Shown here one piece after another: positions 1 through 8,499 of a stretch of 64,000 nucleotides of DNA. The first letter of the stretch is position 1. Each line of letters opens with the position of its first letter. This DNA comes from Flavihumibacter stibioxidans (GTDB lineage Bacteria; Bacteroidota; Bacteroidia; Chitinophagales; Chitinophagaceae): NCBI RefSeq assembly GCF_014332695.1, contig NZ_MBUA01000028.1:158200-222199 (forward strand), given 5' to 3'. Position numbers and translations under genes: made by a program. The notes beneath the pieces were generated by a model, which saw only the letters and a list, made by a program, of their open reading frames with translations, did no database searches and was not told the DNA's origin.

Positions 1-273
1 AGAAGCCGGCTGAAAAAAGCATCAGGCATCACTGTAAACGAGATCACCACTTCCAAAAAAAGAGCGGAACATTATGTTTCAAAATACCGTGCCACCCTCG
101 AGTCCATGGAAGGGGCATCCCTGCATTATGTGGCGCTGATGGAAGAAATACCTTTCATGCAGTTGCGCAGTATTTCCAATCATGTGGGAGAAAGGAACAA
201 GAAAAAATGGGACCTGCCCCTGGCCATCAACAGCCTGAACAAAAACCTCATCCGCCTCCTCGAATCCCTCTAA
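1..273 (+). CDS. mqnB: Futalosine hydrolase, C-terminal part (5' end outside window)
   Basis: Only the last 90 codons are in the window; frame 1 is open from the first base to the TAA at 271-273. The fragment contains ESMEGASLHYV and the tail motif QLRSISNHVGERN, which I recognise as the C-terminal half of futalosine hydrolase, a nucleoside-phosphorylase-fold enzyme that releases hypoxanthine from futalosine to give dehypoxanthine futalosine in the alternative menaquinone pathway. The call is supported by the next gene, 36 bp downstream on the same strand, which is a clear mqnD. The Glu of SMEG is the residue that contacts the nucleoside in this fold. The N-terminal half and the start cannot be judged. 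Confidence 0.85.
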   Translation, partial: RSRLKKASGITVNEITTSKKRAEHYVSKYRATLESMEGASLHYVALMEEIPFMQLRSISNHVGERNKKKWDLPLAINSLNKNLIRLLESL

Positions 274-274
274 C

Positions 275-302
275 CCATTCACCATTCACCATTCACCATT
301 CA
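275..302 (+). repeat. Tandem heptanucleotide repeat (CCATTCA)x4 just before mqnD
   Basis: Four perfect copies of CCATTCA followed by CC fill almost the whole gap between the mqnB stop (273) and the mqnD ATG (309). The array ends six bases before the start codon, where a ribosome-binding region would lie. Seven-base units change spacing without affecting any reading frame when copy number slips. Confidence 0.9.
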
Positions 303-308
303 CCGTTT

Positions 309-1100
309 ATGACCCTCGCTTTTTCCCCCTGCCCAAACGACACTTTCATATTCGACGCCCTCGTCAATGGAAAAATTGAAACGGGAGGGATGAATTTTTC
401 AGTAAGTCTGGAAGATGTACAGACCCTGAACGAATGGGCGCTGGAAGGCAGGATGGATTGTACCAAAATAAGTTACGGCGTACTTCCGCTCATAACCGGC
501 CAATATACTTTGCTCGATTCAGGAGGGGCGCTGGGCACAGGGGTCGGCCCATTGTTGATTGCAAAGAAACCGATACCACTTCCCGACATCAGCAATCTTC
601 GGATAGCCATCCCCGGTAAAAACACCACGGCCCACCTGCTTTTTTCAATGGCTTTCCCGGAGGCAAAAAACAAATCCTTCATGGTCTTTCATGAAATTGA
701 ACAGGCAGTGCTGAACGGCTCAGTGGATGCAGGGGTCATCATCCATGAAAACAGGTTTACCTACCAGCAGAAAGGCCTGCACAAACTCATTGACCTCGGC
801 GATTACTGGGAACATCAACTCCATTGCCCGGTACCTCTTGGCGGTATAGTTGTAAAGAAATCCATTCCAGTAGAAACGAGGGAAAAGCTGCAGGAACTCA
901 TCCGTAACAGCATTCGCTATAGTTGGTCAAACTACCCTGAACTGTCGGAATACATCCGCTGTAATGCACAGGAAATGAGTGAAGATGTGATGAGACAGCA
1001 TATCAACCTCTATGTAAACGACTACTCATTGTCCCTGGGAAGCGCAGGCCGCAGAGCAGTTGATCAACTGCTGGAAATATATAACAGGATCAGCAACTGA
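309..1100 (+). CDS. mqnD: 1,4-dihydroxy-6-naphthoate synthase
   Basis: MqnD converts cyclic dehypoxanthine futalosine to 1,4-dihydroxy-6-naphthoate, a late step in the futalosine menaquinone route. The 263-aa protein has the periplasmic-binding-protein-like fold typical of the MqnA/MqnD family: an N-terminal FSPCPNDTF signature, the VQTLNEWAL and TKISYG segments of the first lobe, and DAGVIIHENRFTY in the second lobe, where the conserved His matches the MqnD catalytic histidine. The frame stays open upstream to 207, but that part overlaps mqnB and encodes His/Pro-rich residues from the CCATTCA repeats, so ATG 309 is chosen. It probably forms an operon with mqnB. It converges on the photolyase gene with a 7-bp gap. 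Confidence 0.93.
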   Translation: MTLAFSPCPNDTFIFDALVNGKIETGGMNFSVSLEDVQTLNEWALEGRMDCTKISYGVLPLITGQYTLLDSGGALGTGVGPLLIAKKPIPLPDISNLRIAIPGKNTTAHLLFSMAFPEAKNKSFMVFHEIEQAVLNGSVDAGVIIHENRFTYQQKGLHKLIDLGDYWEHQLHCPVPLGGIVVKKSIPVETREKLQELIRNSIRYSWSNYPELSEYIRCNAQEMSEDVMRQHINLYVNDYSLSLGSAGRRAVDQLLEIYNRISN

Positions 1101-1107
1101 TCCGGGT

Positions 1108-2418
1108 TCAGCGTTTCAGGGCCGCCTGGTAAACTTCCAGGCACCTTTTTCTTGCCTGTTCATGGATTACTATCGGCGCCGCATAACCGAATCCATCAAA
1201 TTCGGGTACCCACTTACGGATATATTCCCCCTGCGGGTCAAATTTTTCCGTTTGCAGGTAGGGGTTAAATATCCTGAAATAGGGAGCTGCATCACAACCA
1301 CTTCCTGCCGCCCACTGCCATCCGCCGTTGTTGGCAGCAAAATCATAATCCAGTAATTTTTCAGCGAAATATGCTTCTCCCCAGCGCCAGTCTATCAGCA
1401 AATGTTTGGTCAGGAAGGACGCCACTATCATCCGAACCCTGTTGTGCATATAGCCGGTGGCATTTAGTTCCCGCATTCCCGCATCAACAATCGGATAACC
1501 GGTCATGCCTTCACACCAGCGTGTAAACTCCGCTTCATTATTACGCCATTGTATAAAATCGTATTCCGGCTTGAAAGCCCGTCCCCTGCCAACTTCCGGA
1601 AAATGCCACAGAATCATATGATAGAAATCCCGCCAGATTAATTCATTCAGAAAGGTTTCATTCAACCGGCTCCCCTTGCGGGCAAGTTCCCGGATGCTGA
1701 TGGTGCCAAAACGCAGGTGGACCCCCAGCCTGGATGTGCCTGGAATTGCCGGAAAATCACGGTGCGCAGTATACGCTTTTGCCATTTCCTCATCCAGCTG
1801 GGCAGATGGGAATTCTGCACCGACAGCCTGAAACCCAAGTGATTCCAGCGAAGGGACCGGCCTTTCCTGCTGCCTGAAGAATCCATCGAAATATTTTTCA
1901 GTTGGATAAGACGACAGGTAAAAATCATTCAGCCTGGCCTTCCATCGTTTGCTGTAGGGAGTGAAAACAGTATAAGGTCTGCCGTCATCCTTAACGACCT
2001 CCTCCTTTTCAAATATCACCTGGTCCTTAAAGTCCGAAAAAACCGCGCCCTGCCTTTCTGCAAGCTTCCTGACCGCCGCATCCCTTTCAATGGCATAGGG
2101 CTCGTAATCATGGTTGGTGAAGATTTTTTCAACTTTGTATTCCTGCATCAGTTGCCTGAAGACCTCCTCCGGGTCTCCGTAGCGAACATCCATGCTACTC
2201 CCCATGCCTGCCAACTGGCGCTGCATCTGCTGTAAAGCCAGATGAATGAACTCCACCCGACGGTCTTCCTTAACCCGGAGGTCATCCAGGATATTCCGGT
2301 CAAAAACAAAAACAGGCACAACCGGCAATCCGCTCTTCAACGCATGGTAAAGGGCTGCATTGTCATGCAATCGGAGGTCACGGCGAAACCACATCAATGC
2401 TACCGGGGAGGGGGGCAT
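1108..2418 (-). CDS. phrB: Deoxyribodipyrimidine photolyase (cryptochrome/photolyase family)
   Basis: A 436-aa flavoprotein that repairs UV-induced cyclobutane pyrimidine dimers with light. The N-terminal antenna domain starts with WFRRDLRLHDN, the classical class I photolyase signature. The C-terminal FAD domain carries TSRLGVHLRFGTIS, the WRDFYHMI helix, YPIVDAGMREL and HNRVRMIVASFL, plus the NNGGWQWAAGSGCDAAPYF block that binds FAD and substrate. Length and domain order are normal for a CPD photolyase; a (6-4) photolyase or DASH cryptochrome is less likely. It is monocistronic or weakly linked to the aminotransferase gene 79 bp upstream on the same strand. Confidence 0.93.
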   Translation of the reverse strand: MPPSPVALMWFRRDLRLHDNAALYHALKSGLPVVPVFVFDRNILDDLRVKEDRRVEFIHLALQQMQRQLAGMGSSMDVRYGDPEEVFRQLMQEYKVEKIFTNHDYEPYAIERDAAVRKLAERQGAVFSDFKDQVIFEKEEVVKDDGRPYTVFTPYSKRWKARLNDFYLSSYPTEKYFDGFFRQQERPVPSLESLGFQAVGAEFPSAQLDEEMAKAYTAHRDFPAIPGTSRLGVHLRFGTISIRELARKGSRLNETFLNELIWRDFYHMILWHFPEVGRGRAFKPEYDFIQWRNNEAEFTRWCEGMTGYPIVDAGMRELNATGYMHNRVRMIVASFLTKHLLIDWRWGEAYFAEKLLDYDFAANNGGWQWAAGSGCDAAPYFRIFNPYLQTEKFDPQGEYIRKWVPEFDGFGYAAPIVIHEQARKRCLEVYQAALKR

Positions 2419-2497
2419 GCTGAAAATTTGATTTATCTAACAATCCCCGGCCAACTTGGTTCACCGGGTTGAACAGGAACGGCAATTCCTGCAATGA

Positions 2498-3349
2498 TCA
2501 GCGCGACATAAATAACGGGCGGATAATGTCCTCGTAGATAGCCCTGGTTTTTTCAGCCTTATACTTAACCCCGGCGATCATATTTACCCATTTCATACCA
2601 TAAATGGAATTACTGAGAAAAACCTCATCGGCAGCCATTATTCTTTCAACGGACACAGGCTCTTCTGCAATATCAATTCTCTGCTCCGAAAGACGGGTGA
2701 CAAGGAACCTGCGCATGATACCTGCAACAGGGCCTTCCTCCAGCGAGGGGGTAATGATCCTGCCGTTTTCAACCAGGAAAATATTGGCAATGGTGGCATC
2801 ACAGATACGGTCCTCCGTATTCAGGATGATGGCATCATTCCATTTTTCCTTTTTAGCTTCCAGCGCCCCAAGTATGTAGGCGAGATAATTGTTGGTTTTA
2901 TGGTTTGCCAGCACATCCGGGGCTTTGCGCGCGCCCTTGTGTATACCAACTACCAGGCCGTTTTCATTCCACTGGTGGTTGGTTTCAGGCAGGTTCCAGC
3001 TTTGGATAATATGATGGGGATAATGGTTTTCCGGATCGTACAGACCGCCATTCCCGCGGTGCACCATCAACCTGACCCGCGCAAGTTTTGAATGACCGTT
3101 ACGGTGAACAAGCTGCTTCACCATGTCCAATAAATAACTAGGCGAAAAATAAGAAGGACAATCAAACTGAAGAAGTTTCAGGGCGGCAAATAATCTTTCC
3201 ATATGCCAGTCGCCAAGTTGAACCTGGCCGGCATTTACCTTCATGGTTTCGAATGCGCCATCACCATAGCGAAGCCCCCGGTTATTGGCGCCAACCAATA
3301 ATTTATCATCCCGGAAAAACTGTCCGTCCTGGAAAAGTAAATGCGACAT
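2498..3349 (-). CDS. Aminotransferase class IV (4-amino-4-deoxychorismate lyase / branched-chain aminotransferase type)
   Basis: A 283-aa fold-type IV PLP enzyme. Supporting motifs are the N-terminal NRGLRYGDGAFET, the PLP-lysine segment ANHKTNNYLAY, and the phosphate-binding DATIANIFLVENG and EEGPVAGIMRR blocks. These fit either PabC, which releases p-aminobenzoate from aminodeoxychorismate for folate synthesis, or a branched-chain/D-amino acid aminotransferase; short motifs do not separate them. No pabA/pabB genes are nearby, so substrate remains open. It reads on the minus strand ahead of the photolyase gene. Confidence 0.85.
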   Translation of the reverse strand: MSHLLFQDGQFFRDDKLLVGANNRGLRYGDGAFETMKVNAGQVQLGDWHMERLFAALKLLQFDCPSYFSPSYLLDMVKQLVHRNGHSKLARVRLMVHRGNGGLYDPENHYPHHIIQSWNLPETNHQWNENGLVVGIHKGARKAPDVLANHKTNNYLAYILGALEAKKEKWNDAIILNTEDRICDATIANIFLVENGRIITPSLEEGPVAGIMRRFLVTRLSEQRIDIAEEPVSVERIMAADEVFLSNSIYGMKWVNMIAGVKYKAEKTRAIYEDIIRPLFMSR

Positions 3350-3386
3350 CTGATAAGCTGGTTCTTCACCTAAACTTACAATGCAT

Positions 3387-3539
3387 TTACCTCAATGCCC
3401 TCATTTTATTTTTAATGATGACAAATAAGATAACACCGATAATCAATAAAACCAGCATGGATAATAATACCGGAAAAATGAAATGCAGCTTTGAAGCCAG
3501 GTTTTGCGGAGTCAGCTGAATGAGTATCTGGGTAAACAT
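3387..3539 (-). CDS. Small single-pass membrane protein (hypothetical, 50 aa)
   Basis: An ATG-initiated ORF of 50 codons. Residues about 19-42 form one uninterrupted hydrophobic helix (FIFPVLLSMLVLLIIGVI and following), ending in the positively charged tail KNKMRALR, as expected for a small bitopic inner-membrane protein. A TATGTTTG sequence, matching the Bacteroidetes box TAnnTTTG, lies on the same strand about 15 bases before the ATG, which would give a very short leader. It lies between the aminotransferase gene and the palindromic repeat array. I do not recognise a family; the case rests on composition and the promoter-like box. Confidence 0.45.
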   Translation of the reverse strand: MFTQILIQLTPQNLASKLHFIFPVLLSMLVLLIIGVILFVIIKNKMRALR

Positions 3540-3633
3540 ACAATAAGGTTGAAATGCAAACATAGCACTCCAACTTTACCGTAATATGAAGATTTTCCAC
3601 CTTCCCTACCCGTATTTTCCCCCTGAGCGGGGT

Positions 3634-3940
3634 AGGTGTCTGACATGTTTGAAAGGCGTCTGACGTTTAGTATCAACAAATACCGCGGACACAAACGTCT
3701 GACGCCTCAAACCCCGTGCAGGAAAGGCGTCTGACGTTTAGGATCAACGAATACCGCGGACGCAAACGTCTGACGCCTCAAACCCCGTGCAGGAAAGGCG
3801 TCTGACGTTTAGTATCAACAAATACCGCGGACGCAAACGTCTGACGCCTCAAACCCCGTGCAGGAAAGGCGTCTGACGTTTAGGATCAACGAATACCGCG
3901 GACGCAAACGTCAGACGCCCTATAAACATGTCAGACGCCT
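3634..3940. repeat. 71-bp tandem palindromic repeat array (GTCTGAC family), 4 units
   Basis: Units begin at about 3651, 3722, 3793 and 3864, an exact 71-bp period. Each contains the inverted repeat AGGCGTCTGACGTTT ... AAACGTCTGACGCCT with a loop of about 25 bases, followed by a linker with CCCCGTGCAG. Units 1 and 3 carry TAGTATCAACAAA in the loop and units 2 and 4 carry TAGGATCAACGAA, so the array is really two copies of a 142-bp dimer. The outer ends carry GTCTGACATGTTT (left) and AAACATGTCAGAC (right), making the whole block an inverted structure. It lies just downstream of the tex stop codon. A related copy is at 29988-30118. Confidence 0.93.
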
Positions 3941-3945
3941 CCCCC

Positions 3946-6201
3946 TTAATCCTTAAATTTTTTCTTGAGTTCCATGAGTTTTGACTGGAAGGCATTCGCC
4001 GGTTCTGCCTTTTTGGGACCGGATTCACGCCTGGCTGGTCCCTGTTCCCTTTTGCCTTCCGGCTTCTTACCATGTTCCTTCATGGACAATCCTATCCGCT
4101 TGCGGGTTACATCCACTTCCGTAACGGTTACCGTTACTTTCTGCTGTAGTTTCACCACCTCTGCAGGATCGCTGACAAAAGTGTTGCTCAACTGCGAAAT
4201 ATGGATCAGACCATCCTGCTTAACACCTATGTCCACAAACACGCCGAACTTGGTAATATTGGTTATGACACCCGGCACCACCATGCCCACTTTCACGTCT
4301 TCAATACTTTTGATGGTATCGTCAAAGCGGAATTCTTCAATGGGACCCCGCGGATCGCGACCGGGTTTTTCCAGTTCTTTAAGGATATCCTCAATAGTGA
4401 ACTCCCCTATCGTTTCTGAAATATATTTTTTCCGGTTGATCTGTTTACGCAGTTCCGCCTTTGCTATCAGGTCTTCCACCGAACAGCCCAGATCCTTAGC
4501 CATGGCTTCCACCACATGATAACTTTCCGGATGCACCGCACTGTTATCGAGCGGATTAACAGCGTCGCGTATCCGAAGAAATCCTGCACACTGCTCAAAG
4601 GTTTTGGGTCCCATCAGGCTTACTTTTTTCACGTCTTCACGCGACAGGAAGGCGCCGTTCTTAGCCCGGTATTCCACAATATTCTTTGCCAGGGTGGCAC
4701 TGAGTCCAGACACATACATCAGCAGGTGTTTACTGGCCGTATTCAGATCAACCCCCACATGGTTTACACAGCTCTCAACCACCTTATCCAGGCTGTCCTT
4801 CAGTCTTGTCTGGTTAACATCGTGCTGGTATTGTCCAACCCCAATGGACTTGGCATCAATTTTTACCAGTTCACTCAGCGGATCCAGCAGCCGGCGGCCA
4901 ATGCTCACAGCCCCCCTTACCGTAACATCCTGGTCGGGAAACTCTTCCCTCGCCACTTCCGATGCAGAGTAAATCGAAGCGCCGCTTTCATTCACCTGGA
5001 ACACGCTTACAGGTTTTCCGAAATCAATGCTGCGCACCAATGTTTCAGTTTCGCGACCTGCGGTTCCATTACCCACGCCAATGGCTTCAATTTCATATTT
5101 CGCCACCAGTTGCTTAAGCGTATTCACACTTTGCTGCCAGTCATTCTGTGGCGGGTGCGGGTAGATGGCCGTATTATAGATGAGGTTGCCCTGCGCATCC
5201 AGGCAAACCAGTTTACATCCGGTCCGAAAGCCAGGATCCAGGGCCAGTACCCTCCGGTTACCCAGCGGGGACGCCAGCAATAACTGGCGCAGGTTTTCAG
5301 CAAATACATGGATGGCTTCCTCATCGGCAGACGTCTTGCTGCTCATGCGGAATTCATTTTCAATGGATGGCTTCAGCAAGCGATCAAAACTATCTGCAAT
5401 GGCTGTTTTCACTTCAGTTGCCGCTGCTGATCCGTTCTTTATGAAAATCCTTTCCAGCGACTCAATCCCATCTGCTTTGTCTATATTGATATCCATGATC
5501 AGGAATCCTTCCTTCTCTCCCCGGCGGATGGCCAGGATCCGGTGCGAAGGGCATTTTTCCAGCGGCTCGCTGAATTCAAAATAATCCCGGTATTTCTGAG
5601 CGTCAGCTTCATCTTTTTTGGAACTTAATACCCTTGAAACCAATACCGATGATTCCTGGAATTGCTTCCGTACTGAATTTCTTGCCTGTTCATTTTCTGC
5701 CACCCATTCAGCAATGATATCCCTTGCACCCTGCAAGGCTTCTTTTACGTCCTTCACCTCCTCCTTCACAAAAGCCGCAGCTTCTGCTGCCGGATCCAGG
5801 CTGCCCTGCTCAAACAACATTTTAGCCAATGGCTCAAGGCCTTTTTCAATAGCCTGCGTGGCCCGGGTTTTACGCTTGGGTTTATAGGGCAGGTAGATAT
5901 CTTCCAGTTCAGTGGCATCAATACAGTTATCGATACGCGATTTCAGCTCAGGCGTAAGTTTACCCAAACCTTCAATCGTTTTCAGCACAGTGTCCTTCCG
6001 TTTATCGAGTTCTGTATAGTACTTTACCTCTTCAACGATATTATTAATGGCCACCTCATCAAGGTTACCAGTCACCTCCTTTCTGTATCGCGCCATAAAA
6101 GGAACGGTTGCTCCTTCAGCCTGTAAGTCGTACACATTGTTCACCTGCTTCAGGGTCAATGATAGTTTCTGTGAAATTACCTGGATATACTTCGGTTCCA
6201 T
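3946..6201 (-). CDS. tex: Tex family RNA-binding protein (S1 domain transcription accessory factor)
   Basis: A protein of about 751 aa with the full Tex architecture: an N-terminal helical region (LSLTLKQVNNVYDLQAEGATVPFMARYRKE), a YqgF/RNase H-like domain (LALDPGFRTGCKLV), helix-hairpin-helix segments (NTASKHLLMYVSGLS and REDVKKVSLMGPKTF), and a C-terminal S1 domain (GMVVPGVITNITKFGVFVDIG) with a charged tail. Tex proteins bind nucleic acid and influence transcription; the exact role is poorly defined. The frame can be extended to a TTG at 6210, but that codon overlaps the TGA of the upstream hydrolase, so ATG 6201 is preferred. It is likely cotranscribed with that hydrolase. Confidence 0.93.
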   Translation of the reverse strand: MEPKYIQVISQKLSLTLKQVNNVYDLQAEGATVPFMARYRKEVTGNLDEVAINNIVEEVKYYTELDKRKDTVLKTIEGLGKLTPELKSRIDNCIDATELEDIYLPYKPKRKTRATQAIEKGLEPLAKMLFEQGSLDPAAEAAAFVKEEVKDVKEALQGARDIIAEWVAENEQARNSVRKQFQESSVLVSRVLSSKKDEADAQKYRDYFEFSEPLEKCPSHRILAIRRGEKEGFLIMDINIDKADGIESLERIFIKNGSAAATEVKTAIADSFDRLLKPSIENEFRMSSKTSADEEAIHVFAENLRQLLLASPLGNRRVLALDPGFRTGCKLVCLDAQGNLIYNTAIYPHPPQNDWQQSVNTLKQLVAKYEIEAIGVGNGTAGRETETLVRSIDFGKPVSVFQVNESGASIYSASEVAREEFPDQDVTVRGAVSIGRRLLDPLSELVKIDAKSIGVGQYQHDVNQTRLKDSLDKVVESCVNHVGVDLNTASKHLLMYVSGLSATLAKNIVEYRAKNGAFLSREDVKKVSLMGPKTFEQCAGFLRIRDAVNPLDNSAVHPESYHVVEAMAKDLGCSVEDLIAKAELRKQINRKKYISETIGEFTIEDILKELEKPGRDPRGPIEEFRFDDTIKSIEDVKVGMVVPGVITNITKFGVFVDIGVKQDGLIHISQLSNTFVSDPAEVVKLQQKVTVTVTEVDVTRKRIGLSMKEHGKKPEGKREQGPARRESGPKKAEPANAFQSKLMELKKKFKD

Positions 6202-6206
6202 TTGCT

Positions 6207-6863
6207 TCAATTTTGGGAGCGCAAATGTAATATTTCCCCCAACACCCTGTTCACTTCTTCTGCACGGTTCATGACCATCAGATGTCCTCCCCCGTTAATC
6301 AGGTGTGTTGGGTAAACATATTTCACCGGCAACAAATGGTCTCCCGATCCGTGTATATGAAAAATTCCCGTAGCTGTTGCCATACTTTTCCAATTCAAAA
6401 TCGCCCCTAAAGCCCACCTGATAAAACCAGGATCACTTTCTGAAATGATCCTGCGCAAAAGGTCCTTGTCTTCCGAAGTTTCTGTGGTAAAAATCCTCCT
6501 GGCCAGTGAAGCATTTTTAAAAATCCCTACCGGCAGTATTTTATGCAGGTTTAAAGGTGCCGCCAGTTTATAATATGTAGGTAATTGTGCGGGTGATGTA
6601 ATACTGGCAATAACAATGGTTGTTTCCGGCTGGTATATGCGGCTGATTTCTGTTGCCAGCATGCCGCCAAATGATAATCCTACCAGGCTCCAGGGGGCTT
6701 CCCTGTCTATTTGCGCACCGAGGCGCTCTGCATAATGCGGAAGCGATTCATCCGGCTCGGGGCTAAGCCAGTCAAGATGAACTATTTCATAACCTTCGGG
6801 TAACCTGATATGGCTGAAAACCCTTTTATCCGCACCTAACCCGGGAATAAAGTACACTTTCAT
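6207..6863 (-). CDS. Alpha/beta hydrolase
   Basis: A 218-aa alpha/beta-fold hydrolase with an intact triad by motif: nucleophile elbow GLSFGG (Ser), Asp in HGSGDHLLP, and His in GGGHLMV near the C terminus. The N-terminal FIPGLGADKRVF strand-loop would form the oxyanion hole. There is no signal peptide, so it should be cytoplasmic. The substrate is unknown. Its stop codon lies five bases before the tex ATG, indicating an operon. It is divergent from the cystathionine beta-synthase-type gene across a gap of about 47 bp. Confidence 0.85.
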   Translation of the reverse strand: MKVYFIPGLGADKRVFSHIRLPEGYEIVHLDWLSPEPDESLPHYAERLGAQIDREAPWSLVGLSFGGMLATEISRIYQPETTIVIASITSPAQLPTYYKLAAPLNLHKILPVGIFKNASLARRIFTTETSEDKDLLRRIISESDPGFIRWALGAILNWKSMATATGIFHIHGSGDHLLPVKYVYPTHLINGGGHLMVMNRAEEVNRVLGEILHLRSQN

Positions 6864-6910
6864 AATGCCCTCCTCTAAATTCTTACCTTAGCAGCGCTTT
6901 AAATGCTGCT

Positions 6911-8272
6911 ATGGATATAAAAAACAACATTCTGGAAACCATCGGCAATACGCCGCTGATCAGACTCAACAAAATTACTAAAGACCTGCCGGGTACCATC
7001 CTGGCCAAAGTAGATTATTTTAATCCGGGTAACTCCATCAAGGACCGGATGGCACTCAAAATGGTGGAAGTTGCCGAAAAAGAGGGGAAAATCAAACCCG
7101 GGGGAACCATCATCGAATGTACCAGCGGCAATACCGGCATGGGACTGGCGCTGGCGGCTGTGGTGAAAGGGTATAAATGTATTTTCACCACCACCGACAA
7201 ACAAAGCAAGGAGAAGATGGACATCCTCAAGGCCGTAGGCGCAGAAGTGATCGTATGCCCTACCAATGTGGAACCCGACGACCCGCGCTCCTATTATTCT
7301 GTTGCCCAGAGACTTGCCAGGGAAATCCCCAATTCCTATCACTTCAACCAGTACGACAACCTGGCCAACCGCCTGGCACATTATGAAACAACCGGACCTG
7401 AGATCTGGCGCCAGACCGATGGTAAAATCACTCACCTTGTTTGCACTGCCGGAACCGGTGGTACAGTTACCGGCACTGCCCAGTTCCTGAAGGAACAAAA
7501 TCCCGATATCCAGGTATGGGCAATAGATGTATATGGCTCCTTACTCACTAAATTCTTCCGTACCGGCGTAGTTGATATGAATGAAGTACATCCATATATA
7601 TCTGAAGGTTTCGGTGAAGACTTTGTTCCGAAGAATTATGACATGAGTGTTATTGACCATTTTGAACAGGTTACAGATAAGGATGGCGCCGTAATGGCGA
7701 GAAGACTTGCCAAAGAGGAAGGGCTGTTCTGCGGTTACAGCGCAGGATCCTGCATCCAGGGCCTGGTTCAACTGAAAGACAGGTTAAAACCCGATGACAT
7801 GGTGGTTTGCATTTTCCACGACCATGGCAGCCGTTATGTGGGAAAGATCTACAACGACCAGTGGATGCTGGAGAGAGGATTCCTGGATGTTAAAAGTTTC
7901 AGGGACATTGTCAACGGCCGCGGCAGCCGCCAGAAACTGATCACCCTTTCCCCCGAGCAGACAGTGTCTGACGCGGTTGCACTGATGCGGAAATATGATA
8001 TCGAACATATTCCCGTTATGCGCGGAGAGGAAATACTTGGTTCTATCTCAGAAGGAGGATTATTCCAGAAAGTATTTTCAGACCCCGATATCAAGCATGC
8101 GAAACTTGAAAAAGTACTGGAACCAGCTTTCCCGGTTGCTGACTTTATGACCCCGGTTGAAAAGTTAAGCACACTCATCAATAAGGAGAATGGCGCAGTG
8201 TTAAGTAAAGATGAAGCGGGAAATTACCACATCGTAACAAAGTATGATGTGATCCAGGCCATGGGAAAATAA
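6911..8272 (+). CDS. Cystathionine beta-synthase-type PLP enzyme with C-terminal CBS domain pair
   Basis: A 453-aa protein joining a fold-type II PLP domain (residues 1 to about 325) to a tandem CBS (Bateman) domain (about 335-453). The PLP-lysine motif is NPGNSIKDRMA, the phosphate loop is GTGGTVTG and the substrate loop is TSGNTG. This architecture is that of cystathionine beta-synthase, condensing serine or O-acetylserine with homocysteine; cysteine synthase lacks the C-terminal CBS pair. An inverted repeat AGCAGC ... GCTGCT (6890-6910) lies immediately before the ATG. A strong terminator follows the gene, so it is probably monocistronic. Confidence 0.92.
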   Translation: MDIKNNILETIGNTPLIRLNKITKDLPGTILAKVDYFNPGNSIKDRMALKMVEVAEKEGKIKPGGTIIECTSGNTGMGLALAAVVKGYKCIFTTTDKQSKEKMDILKAVGAEVIVCPTNVEPDDPRSYYSVAQRLAREIPNSYHFNQYDNLANRLAHYETTGPEIWRQTDGKITHLVCTAGTGGTVTGTAQFLKEQNPDIQVWAIDVYGSLLTKFFRTGVVDMNEVHPYISEGFGEDFVPKNYDMSVIDHFEQVTDKDGAVMARRLAKEEGLFCGYSAGSCIQGLVQLKDRLKPDDMVVCIFHDHGSRYVGKIYNDQWMLERGFLDVKSFRDIVNGRGSRQKLITLSPEQTVSDAVALMRKYDIEHIPVMRGEEILGSISEGGLFQKVFSDPDIKHAKLEKVLEPAFPVADFMTPVEKLSTLINKENGAVLSKDEAGNYHIVTKYDVIQAMGK

Positions 8273-8294
8273 ACAGTTTAAAACCACCAAATAC

Positions 8295-8333
8295 AGTCCG
8301 GTTGCTGCTTACAAGGCAACCGGACTTTTTTTT
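8295..8333 (+). terminator. Rho-independent terminator of the cystathionine beta-synthase-type gene
   Basis: A perfect 11-bp stem AGTCCGGTTGC / GCAACCGGACT (8295-8305 with 8316-8326), a 10-base loop and a run of eight T (8326-8333), 22 bp after the stop codon. Confidence 0.93.
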
Positions 8334-8450
8334 GCCGATATATTTTAGTAAAACTACGATAAGGAAACGCGTATACTCACGGCAGCCACCATGATAAGCT
8401 TACTAGTTTTGCAGTAAATACCGAACTGTTAAAATTGAGCAAATGCGCTC

Positions 8451-8481
8451 TTGCCCGCGAATGTTACGCCCCCTACTTTTG
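8451..8481 (+). promoter_or_regulatory. Bacteroidetes-type promoter for the long leader of the BtuF-like gene
   Basis: TTG at 8451-8453 and TACTTTTG at 8474-8481 are separated by 20 bases, matching the Bacteroidetes primary-sigma consensus TTTG/TTG-N19-21-TAnnTTTG. Transcription would start near 8488, leaving an untranslated leader of about 470 bases before the ATG at 8959. No other gene starts in between. Confidence 0.55.
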
Positions 8482-8499
8482 TATCAGAAGTTGATTGAT

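Noticed and set aside
3634-3940. Possible CRISPR array
   Set aside because: The units are 71 bp, the intervening sequence is itself repeated with only two alternating variants, and there are no unique spacers or cas genes.
4516-5283. 255-aa ORF on the plus strand
   Set aside because: It is the antisense shadow of tex, whose domains and motifs are continuous on the minus strand.
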